Source of the DNA: Membranipora membranacea
Lineage: Eukaryota; Bryozoa; Gymnolaemata; Cheilostomatida; Membraniporidae
NCBI GenBank assembly: GCA_914767715.1
Contig: OU612065.1
Coordinates: 12,150,001 to 12,214,000, forward strand
Direction of reading: 5' to 3'
DNA: 64,000 nt
The notes under the pieces were generated by a model. That model did no database searches, was not told the DNA's origin, and was given only the letters and a program-made list of their open reading frames with translations. Positions 1 to 13,702 of this stretch are shown here, piece by piece (within the stretch, counting starts at the first letter, position 1; the number at the start of each line of letters is the position of its first letter). The translations under genes and the position numbers were made by a program.

Positions 1-23
1 GCGGGATTTCATAAGATACTTAC

Positions 24-1321
24 TCTTGACATGCTGTCACTGATCTTGATAATTGGCTCACTCTTTCTGAGATCCCAGACTACACAGCGAGTATTGAGAG
101 CACTTGCTAGGATATGTTGCACCTGACAATTCCATGACAGACATGTGACATCATCAGATGGTTGAGACTTGGCTCCTGGTGTCATCGGGGTCGTAGGATT
201 GTTCAGATCCCATAACAAAATTTCAGATTCACTTCCACCAGATGCAAGCAAATTATCCTGCAATCATAAGTCATTGTTCAGAATAGCCATAGACAATTTA
301 TACATAAAAATAAATATCTAATAGACAGAATTGTGAATAAATCGAATAACTGTGTGGTGTGTGTTATTATTAAATCAAATGGGGGATTTAAATATTTCCT
401 GAAAAATACAAATTTCTTGAATTTCGTTCAGCATTAAGAATTTTAATTGCCTCATCATTTTAGTGATATTTTAATTACTTCCATATGACAAATTGAGTAA
501 CCATCAGAGAGTGTAGTAAAATGCTCACCTGATGTTTGTTGAAATCCAGAGCTCCAACACTTCCTACATGCTTGTCTAGTGTGAGTATTTGTGAGTCTGA
601 TTCCTGCATTATAAGCTTAGATGCGTCCCACACACAAACTGAACCTTTATCTGTTCCTCCTACTATGACTCCTGATGAGTGCTTACCATCACTTGCACCC
701 ATCTTACCCCATACAACCTTTGTAAAGAATTATAATACAAGCTGTTATTGACCATGTTGCAAATGCATACAGTACAAGAGTAAGATATGAAACGATTGAC
801 TTTCTTTCTGGTAGGAGGTAGCAAATAGGTCTTAAGTCATTCTCTGAAACCAGAATATATTTCACAGGACAGGAAATAATATGCTTTATATAGTAGTTAT
901 CAATCTAAATCAGTATCTGGGCATAGGTGTATGCCAGGGATCAAGATCTACTCTATGAGCAAACTTCAATATCTTGAGATAAGAAGTTGCTTCGACAGGA
1001 TACTGCTACAAAATTTTGTTGCAATAGGACGACCTCTGTTCAATTAAAGTCCATGTCTTAATGTCAGTCTGATCAATCATTCAAATGACTCTAATATGAA
1101 GAACTCACCTTGTTAAATCTATGGTCAGTTTCAGCCTTTGCTACAAGTTCACAGTCAAGGCTTTCATCCTCTGTGTTGAACCGAAACACTTCAATTGCAG
1201 ATTTGGTACTAAATGATGCATCTAACTGCTGGGCAGCTGTACCACAAGCTAAATATACAGGATATTGAGAGCTAGGAGACCATGCCACATTGGCAGTCCG
1301 CTCTATCTCCTTCAACTTCAT
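24..1321 (-). CDS. SEC31: SEC31, COPII outer-coat WD40 protein (5' part; runs off left edge)
   Basis: This is the N-terminal part of SEC31, the scaffold that pairs with SEC13 to form the outer cage of COPII vesicles leaving the endoplasmic reticulum. Three coding exons read right to left: 1321-1109, 717-529 and 257-24. All junctions are phase 0 and use GT-AG sites. The start ATG (1319-1321) opens [16 protein letters not shown], closely matching the usual SEC31 N-terminus. The third exon carries the conserved [18 protein letters not shown] stretch and the VQHILASA and [12 protein letters not shown] blade motifs. Together they give 212 residues, covering the first WD40 blades; the rest of the propeller, the alpha-solenoid and the Pro-rich region lie outside the window. 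A longer in-frame start at 1357 exists but would add residues with no counterpart in the family. The next gene starts divergently about 2 kb away. Confidence 0.95.
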
Positions 1322-3288
1322 AGTTGCAGAATATCCACACACGTCCTGTGAAAACATGAAAAGGCATTTTAAATTATCTGTTCGTTAACCAGAGACGAAA
1401 GATAGTAATATAGTGTTAGTATACTGCACTGCATCCTACCAACGGTATCGATCGGCATGGTATGTGAACAAGAAGTGACGTGATCATCACTGTAATGTAG
1501 CAATTTCAGTGATAACTCCTCCAAAAGCATTACAACAAAACTAAAATACTTAATTAAGTTAAGTGAAGAAAACAAGAGCATGCAGTAATATGAATGGCGT
1601 GAGGGTAGTTTCTTATGCAATCAGGTGCACCTACTCTACTGCCTAATCTAGGAAGTAGTATGTATATATCATAAATTAGTGTGTAGATAGCCAACCAGTA
1701 CCACCTAGTCAACAATTATTCTATCACCAATCATCCTTCCATCCACATGACCATACAGTAACAAAGGCCAACTGCACATTGATTGCCTCATCAGTCCATG
1801 AAGTCATCAAGCGATAATAAGGTGGTGATAAATATTAACATTATAATAAGAATAGAAAACAGGAATTAGAACTAAGAATGACAACAACATCAACATGTCT
1901 AACTCTAATATATATAATAAATATCTATTCAATTAGCTGAATTAATTTATAATTATGATGGTAATGCGACATTTATCAGTGCAATTTCATCCATAGGGTG
2001 AGGAACCTACTTTTTACTACCTGTGAAATCTTCTGTGTGAGGTGTCTTGAATGAGTCTCACAACTTGGACACCGGTAGATAAAACTACTACTTGGTCAGA
2101 AGTACGTGGCAGAACCTAGTTGTTATTTACCCACAATGCATTTCATTTTCCTCTAAAAGGTTACAGCTGGAGTCGCTACAATGAGACTGCACCATAGTAC
2201 TGTTCAACATCGACTAACTACAAATATTACGATTTCCTTAGACTTTCAATGTGTTCTTTTGGTAGTTATAGCAACCATCTCTATCTCCAAAGGCATGAGT
2301 TTTATTAAATTTTGCTAAATCTGAAATTTTTAGGCCTAGCTTGGAGTTAAAGCTTTGACCAAAATCTGTCAATATATGATTATTTTTGGGTAACAACATT
2401 GAAGCCAGACACAAGATTTTGTCCACAGGTAAGCTATTGGGAATAGGAGGAGTTCATGATGTTGTACAGACAATGTTGGTTTGCTCTTTTATAGTATTGT
2501 TAACTACTACAGATTGATTGCAAGGTTGGTCTTTCATGTGCAGTACATATGATCATAACCTAAATGACTGTGACAAAGCCTGAAGGCCCTACTTGAGGAT
2601 CATAAGAATTTTAATTGCATATGCAAAGGTGTTGATACAAAAGTATTATTGAAGCTGGTTTGTAAGGTAATTCTTGCTGTGCTGCTTCAAACACCTTACT
2701 GTAAGTAGATGAGTTAAACCAGCACTGGAGCTAGTAACTTACCAATTACTAAAAATCTGCTCCTCTAGCATGTTGGTTCCAGCAAGGAGTGAACCTCCTT
2801 GGTTCCAGCCAACCGACTTTTCATGCACTCCGGTGGTTATATTGTATGAGATGATCATGGACCCCTATTTATACATGAGCTCATATTAATTGGTGAAGCA
2901 AGGACTCCTTGGGTGAAGGCAGAGACTATAGAGAAATGGTGTCTCGGTTGACCATATAAATTGCTGGTCTATATAGATCATTACCAGTGTTTTTACAAAA
3001 TGCCTAGGCCTATGTCCGCTCATGTATAGGAATAATATTACTTGTTGTCACAACTATTTTATACTCCTGTACGTGGAAGAATGAAGTATATGAATAGCTT
3101 TTTCATCAAGTATGCTCTCTAATACTTCTCAGATTTCTTCTGGATTATTTTTTGTATGTGACACAAGTTAAAAGCCACAGAATTTCAAACCACTCCAATT
3201 AAAATCATCACTTCAATGCTTTATGTGAGCACTAAAATGAATCTTTTCTTATACATTCCATTTTAGTATCAAGTAAGTCAGTAGCACA
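1322..3288. other. Intergenic, between divergent SEC31 and coiled-coil gene
   Basis: About 2 kb without a supportable coding exon. It should hold the promoters of both divergent genes, but I see no convincing TATA box. The part at 2780-2915 carries two short inverted repeats of the CAAGGAG/CTCCTTG type, listed separately. The strand just before 3289 has two closely spaced AG/GT-like sites (near 3266 and 3273), so the downstream gene may have a short 5' untranslated exon. Confidence 0.6.
2783..2911. repeat. Pair of CAAGGAG/CTCCTTG inverted repeats
   Basis: At 2783-2801 there are perfect 7-nt arms, CAAGGAG and CTCCTTG, with a 5-nt loop. At 2899-2911 a related near-palindrome CAAGGACTCCTTG occurs. 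Both are followed by GG, and both are flanked by GGTTCC- or GGTGAA-like words. The same core recurs at 13762-13783 and, less perfectly, near 25089-25125, which suggests a dispersed small repeat family. Confidence 0.55.
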
Positions 3289-6200
3289 ATGGTGATTACC
3301 GATGTACCATTTGATGCTCGGGAGAGGGCAAAAAACAGCCGCTATATGCTCATTCGCAGGCCAAATAGTGGGGTGCCTGGTACTCCTGCCCAAAATGATG
3401 ACGAAGAGGATGCTGAGGCTAGGCGCAGTAAGGAATATGCAGCATTTCTCAAGTAAGCTAGATAGGGCCTACCACACATACTATTACCATATTGTGCAAG
3501 CACCGTAAAGCAGTTCGACGAGTGATACTTTAACCCCCAGGATAATGATGGGCCCTTTATGTAGTAGACCTAACATAGGTACTTTGTCTATAGCTAGATT
3601 GTCAATTGTGTTAATGAATCCAGGGAATACTCCAACTCTTTGATGAATCGTGAAAATTGCACAATATCTTAGCTCAACTTGTGACTTTGCACATTGTTCT
3701 AGTGATATGCAAAAATCGTGGCAAACTGGTAGTTTGCAGAGGTAAACATTGTCTTCTCACTGGGAATTTAGTTATGGCATGGTCTTGATAGTGTTGGTTG
3801 TAGTAGAATTAGGCATGCAGCTTACATAAATTAATGGTAAATGTAAATCGATCAAACTCTATGCCATTGGGCCTTTTGTCAACCAGCTGTATATGCTTCA
3901 TTTTTTTTGGATAGCCAAACATAAAAGCCAAACACTCACTGCAGCCAAGATTTCAAGACCATGTCAGAAAATTAACCCTATCCACAAATGCTTCCAGCTG
4001 ACAGCTCTTTCGATGCACTTTCCTATCCTGATAATGCTTAGAAGCAGCTTATTTTGTTACAAAATTACTTTTTAATTTTTCCTCCCTGCTAGTCAATCCA
4101 TCCTGGCTTAATACAAAGGGATAAATTGGCTTGTCGGTCTGTGTCACGTTATATCATTTTAGCATTAATTTGGTGATAGTATTAGATGATCTTGTATGGC
4201 GGTTATGCTAACAAAGTTGACTAACTTGGTACTGTGATGGACATTTGTCAGTTCTTTTGTTACTGTATCACTTCACAAGTTTTGAAAGCTGAATACTCAG
4301 GTACGTTCATTGTGGTTCAAGTTCCAGTAAATACCCATCAATTTTTATGTAGACATGCTATATACCATCCATATCCTTCACAGAGATCAGGAACGCAAAT
4401 GTGGAACAGCAGGATTCCTAGATTCAAAGAAATTTACTCACACATATGAAGTAGCGGAAAAGCAGCAGCAAAGAGCTGGAACTCCAAGACCAGGAGACAA
4501 AAGTGAAATCATCAAACCTCTAGATGCAGTCAGCATTGTACTTCGATCTGATCAGGACAAAAAAGAATATGATAAAAGAATAAAAGTCATCGAGGTTCGA
4601 TTTAGTTTTTTTTCCATTCTTAAATGTTGATAATGCAATTGTTTTTTATCAATGAATGGATCAGGTATGGTTTGGAGCCGGGTGAACCAATGTTGTAAAA
4701 TTTTGATAATTTTTCCCTGTGTTTCGTTCTTCACCAGCTATTTTGCTTCATGATTTAGGATCACATGTGGCAACATAAACAAGATGAGAGAGAATTGAAA
4801 AGAACAGAGGGAGATATTCTCAAAAAAAGATACGCTGTAAGACATACACTCCGAGATTACGAAAACAGTGAGTTTTTGTTAATTATGGATCACTAACAGT
4901 CGGTCTTGGATGTGCAGATTATATGTATCAGTTCAGAGCATACAGTGTCATGGGTGATATTATGCTGGTTGTAGGTGGACAGCATAAACTAGGACTGAAG
5001 CATGTATGGTAAAGTATAGATTTTCAACTGTTTTTTTTTCTCTTATGAAGTTTATTTCGCCATTTATCAGTTCTAACTACTTGCATTTACCTTATTTCAA
5101 AAAAAAATTTAACAGTTTTTATGTAACACACCCTGGTATCTTAATATTCATCATGGTTCTCCTATAGTTAAAAACCTTTTATACCGATGTTACAGATATA
5201 CAGAAGTCAAGGCTAGCAGTTGATCAGTCATATAACAAAGGTATGGAAAAGTACACCAAGCTTGAACAGGCTCATCTGCACCAAAAAGTCGACACCATCA
5301 AAGAAAGAGCAAATCAGAATGAGGAAACTCTAACAAGCAACAAAGATCAAGGGAGAAAAATTGAACTACAAAAGTAAGTCTTCCTTCTTGTTGACACAGC
5401 TGAATTATTTTAAAGTATCAATAATCCTTCAATATATTTGCCATAGGGTTTTCCTTTGCATGTAGATCATGACATACTGTTTGTTAATCCAGATGATAGT
5501 ATTGGCTTTTCCTTTCGTAAGCTTGTGTTTATACTGGCTGTCATGCATGTTAATGAAGTGCTAATTCAACTGCCTTTATTTATTATGTTTGCCAGTAGAT
5601 TAATCGTGTCATGAAAACAAGACCCCTGATTATTATATTTCATATTATGTGGGGTTGTCCAACCCTGATTATTAAGCAGACAAATCCCAGATTGTTAGCA
5701 GTATTTTCTACATGTTTGTTCTTTTGTTGTAATCACTCTTGTGTCCCTTCTCTTTTTTTGCAGAACTGATTTGGCCAGGAAATACAGAGTGACTCTAGAC
5801 GAGCTGGAGCTGAAACAAGTAGAACATAACAGATTAGTATCAGAGTTTGAATCCAAGCTCAGGAATAAAGAGGTAAACAGCAATGTAACTCGTGTTTGGT
5901 CATATTGGGAAAATGCTCAATTTCAGTATACCTACTATAAATTATGTCAGCAATTGGAGAATGCAAAAATTCTTCTCATGTTAATCTGTGCTGTTTTCCT
6001 ATTTCTAGTTTGAGCAATGTGAACTGAAGAAGCAACTGGCTGATTTTGCGATCCAGCTAAATATGGAGGCCAGTAAAGGCAGAGAATTCAAAGCAAAATC
6101 TTTTGAGTAAGACATTATCTTGGTCTTGTCTTGTGCACAATAATCACATACATGAAGCACAATCTATGAAAGGCTCATTTCATTTGGAACAATTTCGTAA

Positions 6201-9200
6201 CTCGCAAGCCTCATGTGCGAGTATGACATGAATCATGGTGATGTATGACCCATTCAAGTTTAGCTGTTGTCCTTCAATCAAGATAAGCACAAGTATGGTT
6301 TTTTATGTTTTTAGTAATTGTTATTAGGTCGTAGGTTATGATTTATGTTGTCTTTATCAGGCCTAGAGTGTAATTTATAACCTGTCCATTCAAATATGAT
6401 GTATTTTATCGCAAAATCTTCATGTCAGGACAATTATATTTTTAATTGCCGGAAGGGACATCAATGCCTTTGACTCGTGTTTTTTCAGTCCTTATTTTCC
6501 CTCATACAGCCATACAATTGATGATGTGGAAATCTTTTTGTATTTTAGTGAACAACAGAAAGAGACAGCTACAAGAATACGTAAGGATTTGGAAACAAAC
6601 AAAGATCTAGGTAAACAACTGAGGTGAGACTTTGTGATCAATGTTTACTCCATCTTATGTCTTCTTCACAAACTAGTACATGTAGACCCATGTCACAAAA
6701 ATGCAAATGCAAACTTATATCAGCATATTATAATAAGGATTTTACATGAAATCAATCAATTTTTTTGTTGCAGCAAGGGTGATGTGAATGCAAAGACAGC
6801 TATCACCGATAAGCGAAGGCTCAGTGCTGATCTTACTGTCACTAGATCTCACCTTGGCCTTAAAAACAGAGAAGGTAGTTAATAATGTTATCATATTGAA
6901 TAAAATGAATGCTCGGTATTTATTGTTATCTTATTGTTGTATTTTATATCTTTCTGCTCCACTTTCTTTGCTGCAGCCGTTGCAATGAACATCGTGAAAA
7001 ACATTAGAAATGATGAATTGTTGCTGACAATAAATTTATTATCGCAAACATTTTAGAGATAAGACAACTCCAAGATACTAGAAATGAGCTGGGTGAGACA
7101 TCACATCAACAAAAAAAACTAAATGAAGCCGCAAAGCAAGCTGACTTGGATCTCAAAACTAAAAATATTGAGAAAAAGCTTCAGGTATGTTTGAATGTAT
7201 CCTTCTCGTCATAATGGAAACTAGGATTTAACCATTGTGATGTTGTGCACAGCTACACAGATTTCGTGACAAACAGATAATATCCAAAATCCCCATCGTC
7301 AATTTCTACAACTCACTTTGTTTATCGATGCTAAATTGTTTCAAACCCAATGATCATCATACAATACAACACACATCCCCAGACAGTTTACAAGAATGCG
7401 ATAAATATGATCTCTAAAGAGATATTCGGCAGACGCTTAATTCCAATCAGTGAGCCACCTGACTTGCAGTTCACATGAGCATGTGGAATTTAAAAAAATA
7501 GCAGGTGGCCGGTTAGATTAAAATACTTTATGATCAAGTTTGATACTCAAGTGTGATTAAAAAATCATGCCAACTAACAATAACATAAATCCATCTCCTT
7601 GATTTGATTTAAATCATATTCTATTCAGCCCTTCAGCTCATCTTATTGTTGTATTCAGAATAGCAGCAGGTTTATGATAGGTTTGGCTGAAGATACAGAT
7701 ATGACCAAGATAAAGTGCTTATCGTCCTCTTTAGTATTCCATCATAACTTTTGTTGTGAAATATGCGGAGTAGCCTTTCATGTTTCATTAAAATTCTTAG
7801 CATTGACCAGGACATCGCCTTTCCCTACTTCTCTCCATCCAATCAATTCACTCAATATAAATCTTGAAATGAAATATGAAATTGAGCTCCACCGACAATA
7901 AATGGTTGTCCAATTACCTCAGGTCAGATTTCATTGTTTCACATTATCAGTGCAGCATCAACAAATTTCCCAAGTTTTGTCTAGAAACAACTTTTTGAGC
8001 ACTCGTCCGTTCATGTAGACTATGAAAGCCTGTCTGAGCTGGTGGATGATGATGTAAGCACTGATATTCTCACATTTAGATTGTTAGTGTAACAAGTCAA
8101 GTTTCCATAAGTTGCCAATAGAGACTTTTGTTTAAAACATTCCCTCTTGATTAGATAACCTGAGCTAAACTGTCTTAGAGGTTCAATCTTCATTCAAACC
8201 TGTTAAATCGCATCATATACTTAATCAGCCAGCCTTTGCTGCATATCTAAAATAAAAATTATTATTGTTGTTAATAAATATTTTAATAGCTATAGAAGGA
8301 GTAATTGGTCATGAATATTGCTGGGGGGTTTCAAGTCATACAAGTCTCCTGCTAGAATGCTCTTGAGATCCTACAGATTTATTTCGCGTTCAAGAATATG
8401 TAAATAGGATCTCGATAAGCTTGCTATGATTATTGAATAGGCAAGCGCCAGGAATACCACAACATCTCTTAATCTCAGCTGAATTTTGCTTTTCTGTGAA
8501 TGAAACTTTTGACATTACTTGTGTTGTTCTCCCGTTGAAATAATTTCTTGTAATAATACATGTGTGAAATGTTGGCCGCATTGTATATACTGACAGTAAC
8601 TTCGGTTAATTTCCATGCTGTAATAACACCATTGGTGTTTCCTTCAACTTCCTAGGGTCACCACTTCCAGACCTCAAAATATGAAACAAGCCTAGTTACC
8701 AACATATGGTTCAAAGTCAATTTATCTCATGGTTAACCATTTTTACCATGTAAATCAGGCTTCTATATCTAGCTAAAATGGTCAAAGTCTAAAATTATTG
8801 GCTCATCCACATCAGCTGCTATTGATTAAAAGTGTTGCCAAAGAATCAGCCAAGATATCAGCTGAAAATATGATCTGTAAAAAAATCTATGGATAGCCTG
8901 CAGTCTTATTCGCACTTGGAACTTTCATATTGGTATTCTCTGTTCACAAATCCATGAGTTTATTTGATGGGCGTTGATCCTATGAACGGTTTTAGTTACT
9001 TTATATGACTGTCGTATTATTTGTAGGTGCATGAAGCGAGAAAGAATCAGCTGATGCATTATGCTCTGACCAGTCGGAAAGAAAAGTCTGAGTCACAAGA
9101 AAAAGCCTTTGCAGAAAAATTCCAGAAGAGATTCGCAGATATGGCCAAACGTGAGCACGAGGACCATCTCAAACACTTCCAGGTTTGTCTTTTATTCTGA

Positions 9201-12200
9201 TAACAATAATTTAACTTGCAGTACAGTACCAAAGATACTTTGGCAGAACTATGTTCAAGAAATTAGAATCTAACATGTAAATGTAGATACGCCAGGTAAA
9301 AAGAGAAAGCATGACAAAAATCATGCCTAAATGTTCTCTCTACGCTATGACGGTGAAGGCAAGGGGAGAGGATATTGTGCTATTATGTACAAGATTGACT
9401 ATTAAGAGAGCCTCCATAAAAGCTCTGAGTGGTATTTGACTCATCTAAGAGCAAAATAAAAGGATTTATGCTTTTGATCTTGTCTTGGATGAACTTTATT
9501 TCTGTTGAAGAGTCCCGTGACTCACAATGTTGCTGCTTATCTGGTTATGGCAGCTACAATCACATTGCAATCACAATAAAATTTGGCCCATAAGTTCAGC
9601 CCTTTGATGATGTTACATAATTAAGAGATCAATTTGTTTACACATTCCGCTACACCAAAACAGACAGATCGTTTTATTGCCCTGGAAATTACTTGGTCAG
9701 AACAGCGAGATATCACAAATCTAGTATTTTGGTATCGGCCATCTTGAGATGCGAGGCAGTGAGGCTGGCCATAGAACTAAAAATATAGTCATATAAGAGT
9801 ATTTGAGTTTCTCAGGCAGTAGTTTGAGATAACATTTGAAGTGAGCCACATTCTTCAAAATCAGGTGAACAAAAAACAATATTCACTTGAGAGTTGTTTG
9901 TATAATTGGCAGTGTGTTAATCCAATCTTTATGACATGCTTGACAGTTCGAAAATATGAGAAGTGGACCTTTTTACTTCTTCTCCAAAATAGCTCTATTA
10001 CTGATTAACACAACTAAACATTCAACCTGGAGGTGCCAGGAATTTGAGTGAAGACATGTCGCCTAGTTGTTGACCGCTGCTCTGTTAAAAATCATTTTGG
10101 AATAGCAGCAAACACATTTTTGGACTTTAATATTGTTACAAAAGTGGTGTTTCAATTTATAAAAATTCAATGTAAGGATGGATATTCCTGTTTTTTGTTA
10201 TCAAATGAATATCCACACCTTAATATCCCGTGGTGTGCCGTGGTGTGCCAAGTCCCATGCCACATCCGGCAATGGATGCTGTTACCAGTACAGATTTCCA
10301 TACATAGAATCACAAGTAATGATAGAGTTGATATTTTTTGCTTTGCTGTTTGTTGTGAAAACAGGTACACATACAAACATGCAATCAACACTATCAACTA
10401 TTGTATTTAAATGATATCTACACATTTCCAACAAAAATAGTTTTGTGGTGTTGTCATCTTGACCAGAAGAAATGAAGTGTTGTTGGTTAAAACAGTGCAA
10501 TCAGATGTGTGGAATCATCTTTGCTGTATGACAATGGGGAAGCGTCATACTAACAGATCACCTAGTCTAAGTGCTCAGATGGCTGCAATGCAAGTGGTAT
10601 TACATTATCAACCACTAGGACTTATCACGTAGACTGATATGCTTATACCATATGAGTTGTGATATAAAAATCTGACACTATCAGCCGCACATACTGAAAA
10701 ACCAATGGCCAGGTTATAGGTGTCAGTGTTTAACTATGTGCTAATGAACTGGCATCACACGAAACCATCTAAATTATGATACATTTACACCATATGACAC
10801 AGGTGGTAATTACAGTTAACTCCGCCTCCTTGCTTGGAAATATTAAGATCCTTGTTTTCCAGTAGATTTGAGTTTTGAAAAAAACAACAGACCGATGGCG
10901 GGAGGCCGCAACAAACAAACAAAACATTTAAAGCGCTCAAGTCACTGATATGGCTAAGCTCTGAACTCTGCATCCTAAATAATAACCTACTCAGTACCCA
11001 TCAATTAAAAAATGTGCATCAGAGCTCACAGACTATTTAACAGGTAGAAATCATGGAACCGCTTGTTTACAACCGTTATTAATCAATCTGGAGACATAAT
11101 TCTGTTTCTTATGTTTAATAACATGAACAAGAAAGCAAACATTATAATTCACAGAACTTGTTTGAGCTTGAGATCACATACTAGTGTCTGTTCATTCTCC
11201 GCCTCATTACATCTGAGTATAAACAATGTTGAAAAGCGCAAAACTGACTTACCCAAAGTTATATAAACCTGTGAAACTTCATTATTGTTGGTTAATGTTT
11301 GCCTATGAAGCATATCTAAATTTTATTGGAGTTAAACCCCCTACATCCTGTCAATTCATCTCTTGCCAATGTTGTCGTGGTCGAAGGCCGTAGTATCAGT
11401 TTGACATTGACGTGCCTCAGACCGCAGCGTTTGATCAGCACTGAGTGACCTGGTGCAGCACAATAGTTACTATTTTACTCCACACCATGTTTACAATTAT
11501 GGTGTTATGTTTCAATGAATTTCAGGACCTGAATGAAATAGAATATCAGCGATTTTTAATTTCATGAGTGTTGCACCAAGGAGGTTGCACTTGGATAAGA
11601 AACCTTAGATGGGTTGATCACACAAATTTAAAGGCTAACGGAGAAGTTGAGTGCAATGTTGTGAATACTTATTACACGTATAGAAATCGCTGATTTCTTC
11701 ATATTGTTCATGGCGAAGTGCGGGACTGTAGAAGTGTTGGATATGATAGATATAAATGCCTCTCCATCCATATTATCTTATACGTTCCACCCCTACGATT
11801 AGTAAGTGTTTTATGTTTAGAAAATGGTGGTGAAAGGTGAAGAGGAAGAGAATCGACTGTACAACAAAGTGCGAGAGGCAGAGTATGCTCGTCAAAAGCA
11901 AGAGCAGAGCGTAAAGAGATTACAGGGCAAGAGTCAAGCCACTAAGAACAAACACTCACAAGAAATGAAGAGACAGCTCTCAGAGTTTATAAAGATTGAG
12001 AAAGAGAACGACCAGAAAGTGCAGCGTGAGCAGGCAACCCTGGACCGGGTAAATGATTTTTGGATCTTTTTTCTGCCACTATCAGTTTCATGGCTACGCC
12101 TCTCCTTGGTAGCGTGTAAACTGATGTACATTCCACCTAACACCTAGCTGTGTATGCAGCTTACCGCTGCCACTTTCTCATGGTTATGCCCGTGTAATCT

Positions 12201-13702
12201 GATTTTATCTACTGCACGTGTAATGATGCAAATTTAAGCTCTTTCAGATAAAATTTCACACTTACAGGTGCAACTATCAAAGATGAATTTTTGTGTGACT
12301 GCGCAAAACACAACGTTTGCTTGATCAACTTAGCGTAAAAAAATAACCGGCACCCCTATATCTTTGTCTGTTCGGACTAAAAGATCTGAATACTGAACAT
12401 ACATAATAGAAATCCAATCTGTCCATCAAATTCAAATTTCTCGATTATGCTCAAGTCTTACAGATTGAACTGGAATCTTGTGTTTAACCAGCTGAAAAAA
12501 TATATATCATAGAAATGAATCTTCCCATTCCTATAACCATCTTCATACTATTCTCTGCATCCTTGCACAGTAAATGATGCGTCTCCCAACAAGGTTAAAA
12601 GGTCAAAGCCAATATTTTTCAATTTCCATCCTAATTTCCAACATGTCTTGCGCCCATCAAAATACTGTACCGAGCTTCTGTAAAAGACAATAAATGGAAG
12701 CCACCACACAATGGTTGTAGGAGCCTGCCGATACAGGTTGTGGAAGAGAGGAACAAAGAAAATTTAATGAGCTGGTTAATTTTCTTGTCTTTTTACAATA
12801 ACATCCCTTCCGCTAAGGAGCTGTTATTAGTTTAATGAATGATTATAGCCATTGATAGGAATAGCTAGAGGTAAACTTACAACTACATGTATTTTGGGTT
12901 TCAGTTACCACAAAACATTTCTTTACTTTCTATTTTTAACTATTTATTTGGTCAGTGTAATTACAGGCTCTTGACATTTGTATTAGCTGTCGCCATTATA
13001 AAGGTTGTTGAATCAATTAAATTATTGTAATTGCATAACTGGTTGGTTTTAATACCTCCTTCATTTTTGTCTAAAGAGACCAACGACATGACCATAATAA
13101 TGATTGAAACAAAATATGGTGTCCCATACTGAAGTGTTTTTTACTCCGGCCTGTTCTTGTTTATTTATCATTTTGATCATCGGGTACTCCACATTCCTAC
13201 TGATGAGAAGTGTGGGATTCAAAAAAAAAAATAAAACGCTCTCAAGAGTGCGGTCAAGTATTAGTGGCTGATATTTCTGATTGATTAATACATTCCTGCT
13301 CTCATATTTGGACGAGGAAAATCAAATTTTTTGTCGGAACAAGCTTCAGAAGTTCCTCCACGCCATATCCATCCCAAATATGTCTGTTTGTTAACTTTGG
13401 CATGTATTCTGTAACCATCCACCCATTCGACTTGTATCATTATTTGCCCTTTACTGTTTTTGCAATAATATTATTGGCAGAATTTTGATACATACGATCA
13501 TAAATAATCATCCTACAATCCGGTCTTTTCATAATTTTGACAGTTGCATGCAGAACGCGAGGAGAGCTATGAGAAGTTACAGAAGCATCGAGAGATGCTG
13601 AAGAACGATCAGCATAATCTCCAGAAACATGATAAAGAGCACGCTAGGCTCCAAAAAATCGCTGCTCGAGCTGCCGCCTCTACCACTGATGTATATGCCT
13701 GA
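3289..13702 (+). CDS. Coiled-coil protein of about 594 residues, unassigned (13 exons)
   Basis: Exons: 3289-3452, 4384-4594, 4759-4867, 5196-5373, 5764-5872, 6009-6106, 6549-6623, 6774-6874, 7057-7184, 7985-8053, 9027-9182, 11821-12048, 13544-13702. Phases agree at every junction and the stop is TGA at 13700-13702, which supports one continuous frame. The N-terminus (MVITDVPFDARERAKNSRYM) is followed by an acidic Pro/Gly patch. From about residue 115 to the end the protein is almost entirely Lys/Glu/Gln-rich heptad-like helix, for example KLQKHREMLKNDQ in the last exon. There is no signal peptide, membrane segment or enzyme motif. Such architecture is common in ciliary, centrosomal and sperm coiled-coil proteins, but I recognise no specific family and assign no function. 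The large introns 9183-11820 and 12049-13543 hold nothing I can support. The exon set is firmer than any product name. Confidence 0.8.

Noticed and set aside
10048-10500. Cluster of overlapping open frames of 72-120 codons in the large coiled-coil intron
   Set aside because: Frames on both strands overlap, with Cys/Ile/Tyr-rich composition typical of translated noncoding AT-rich DNA. No motif.
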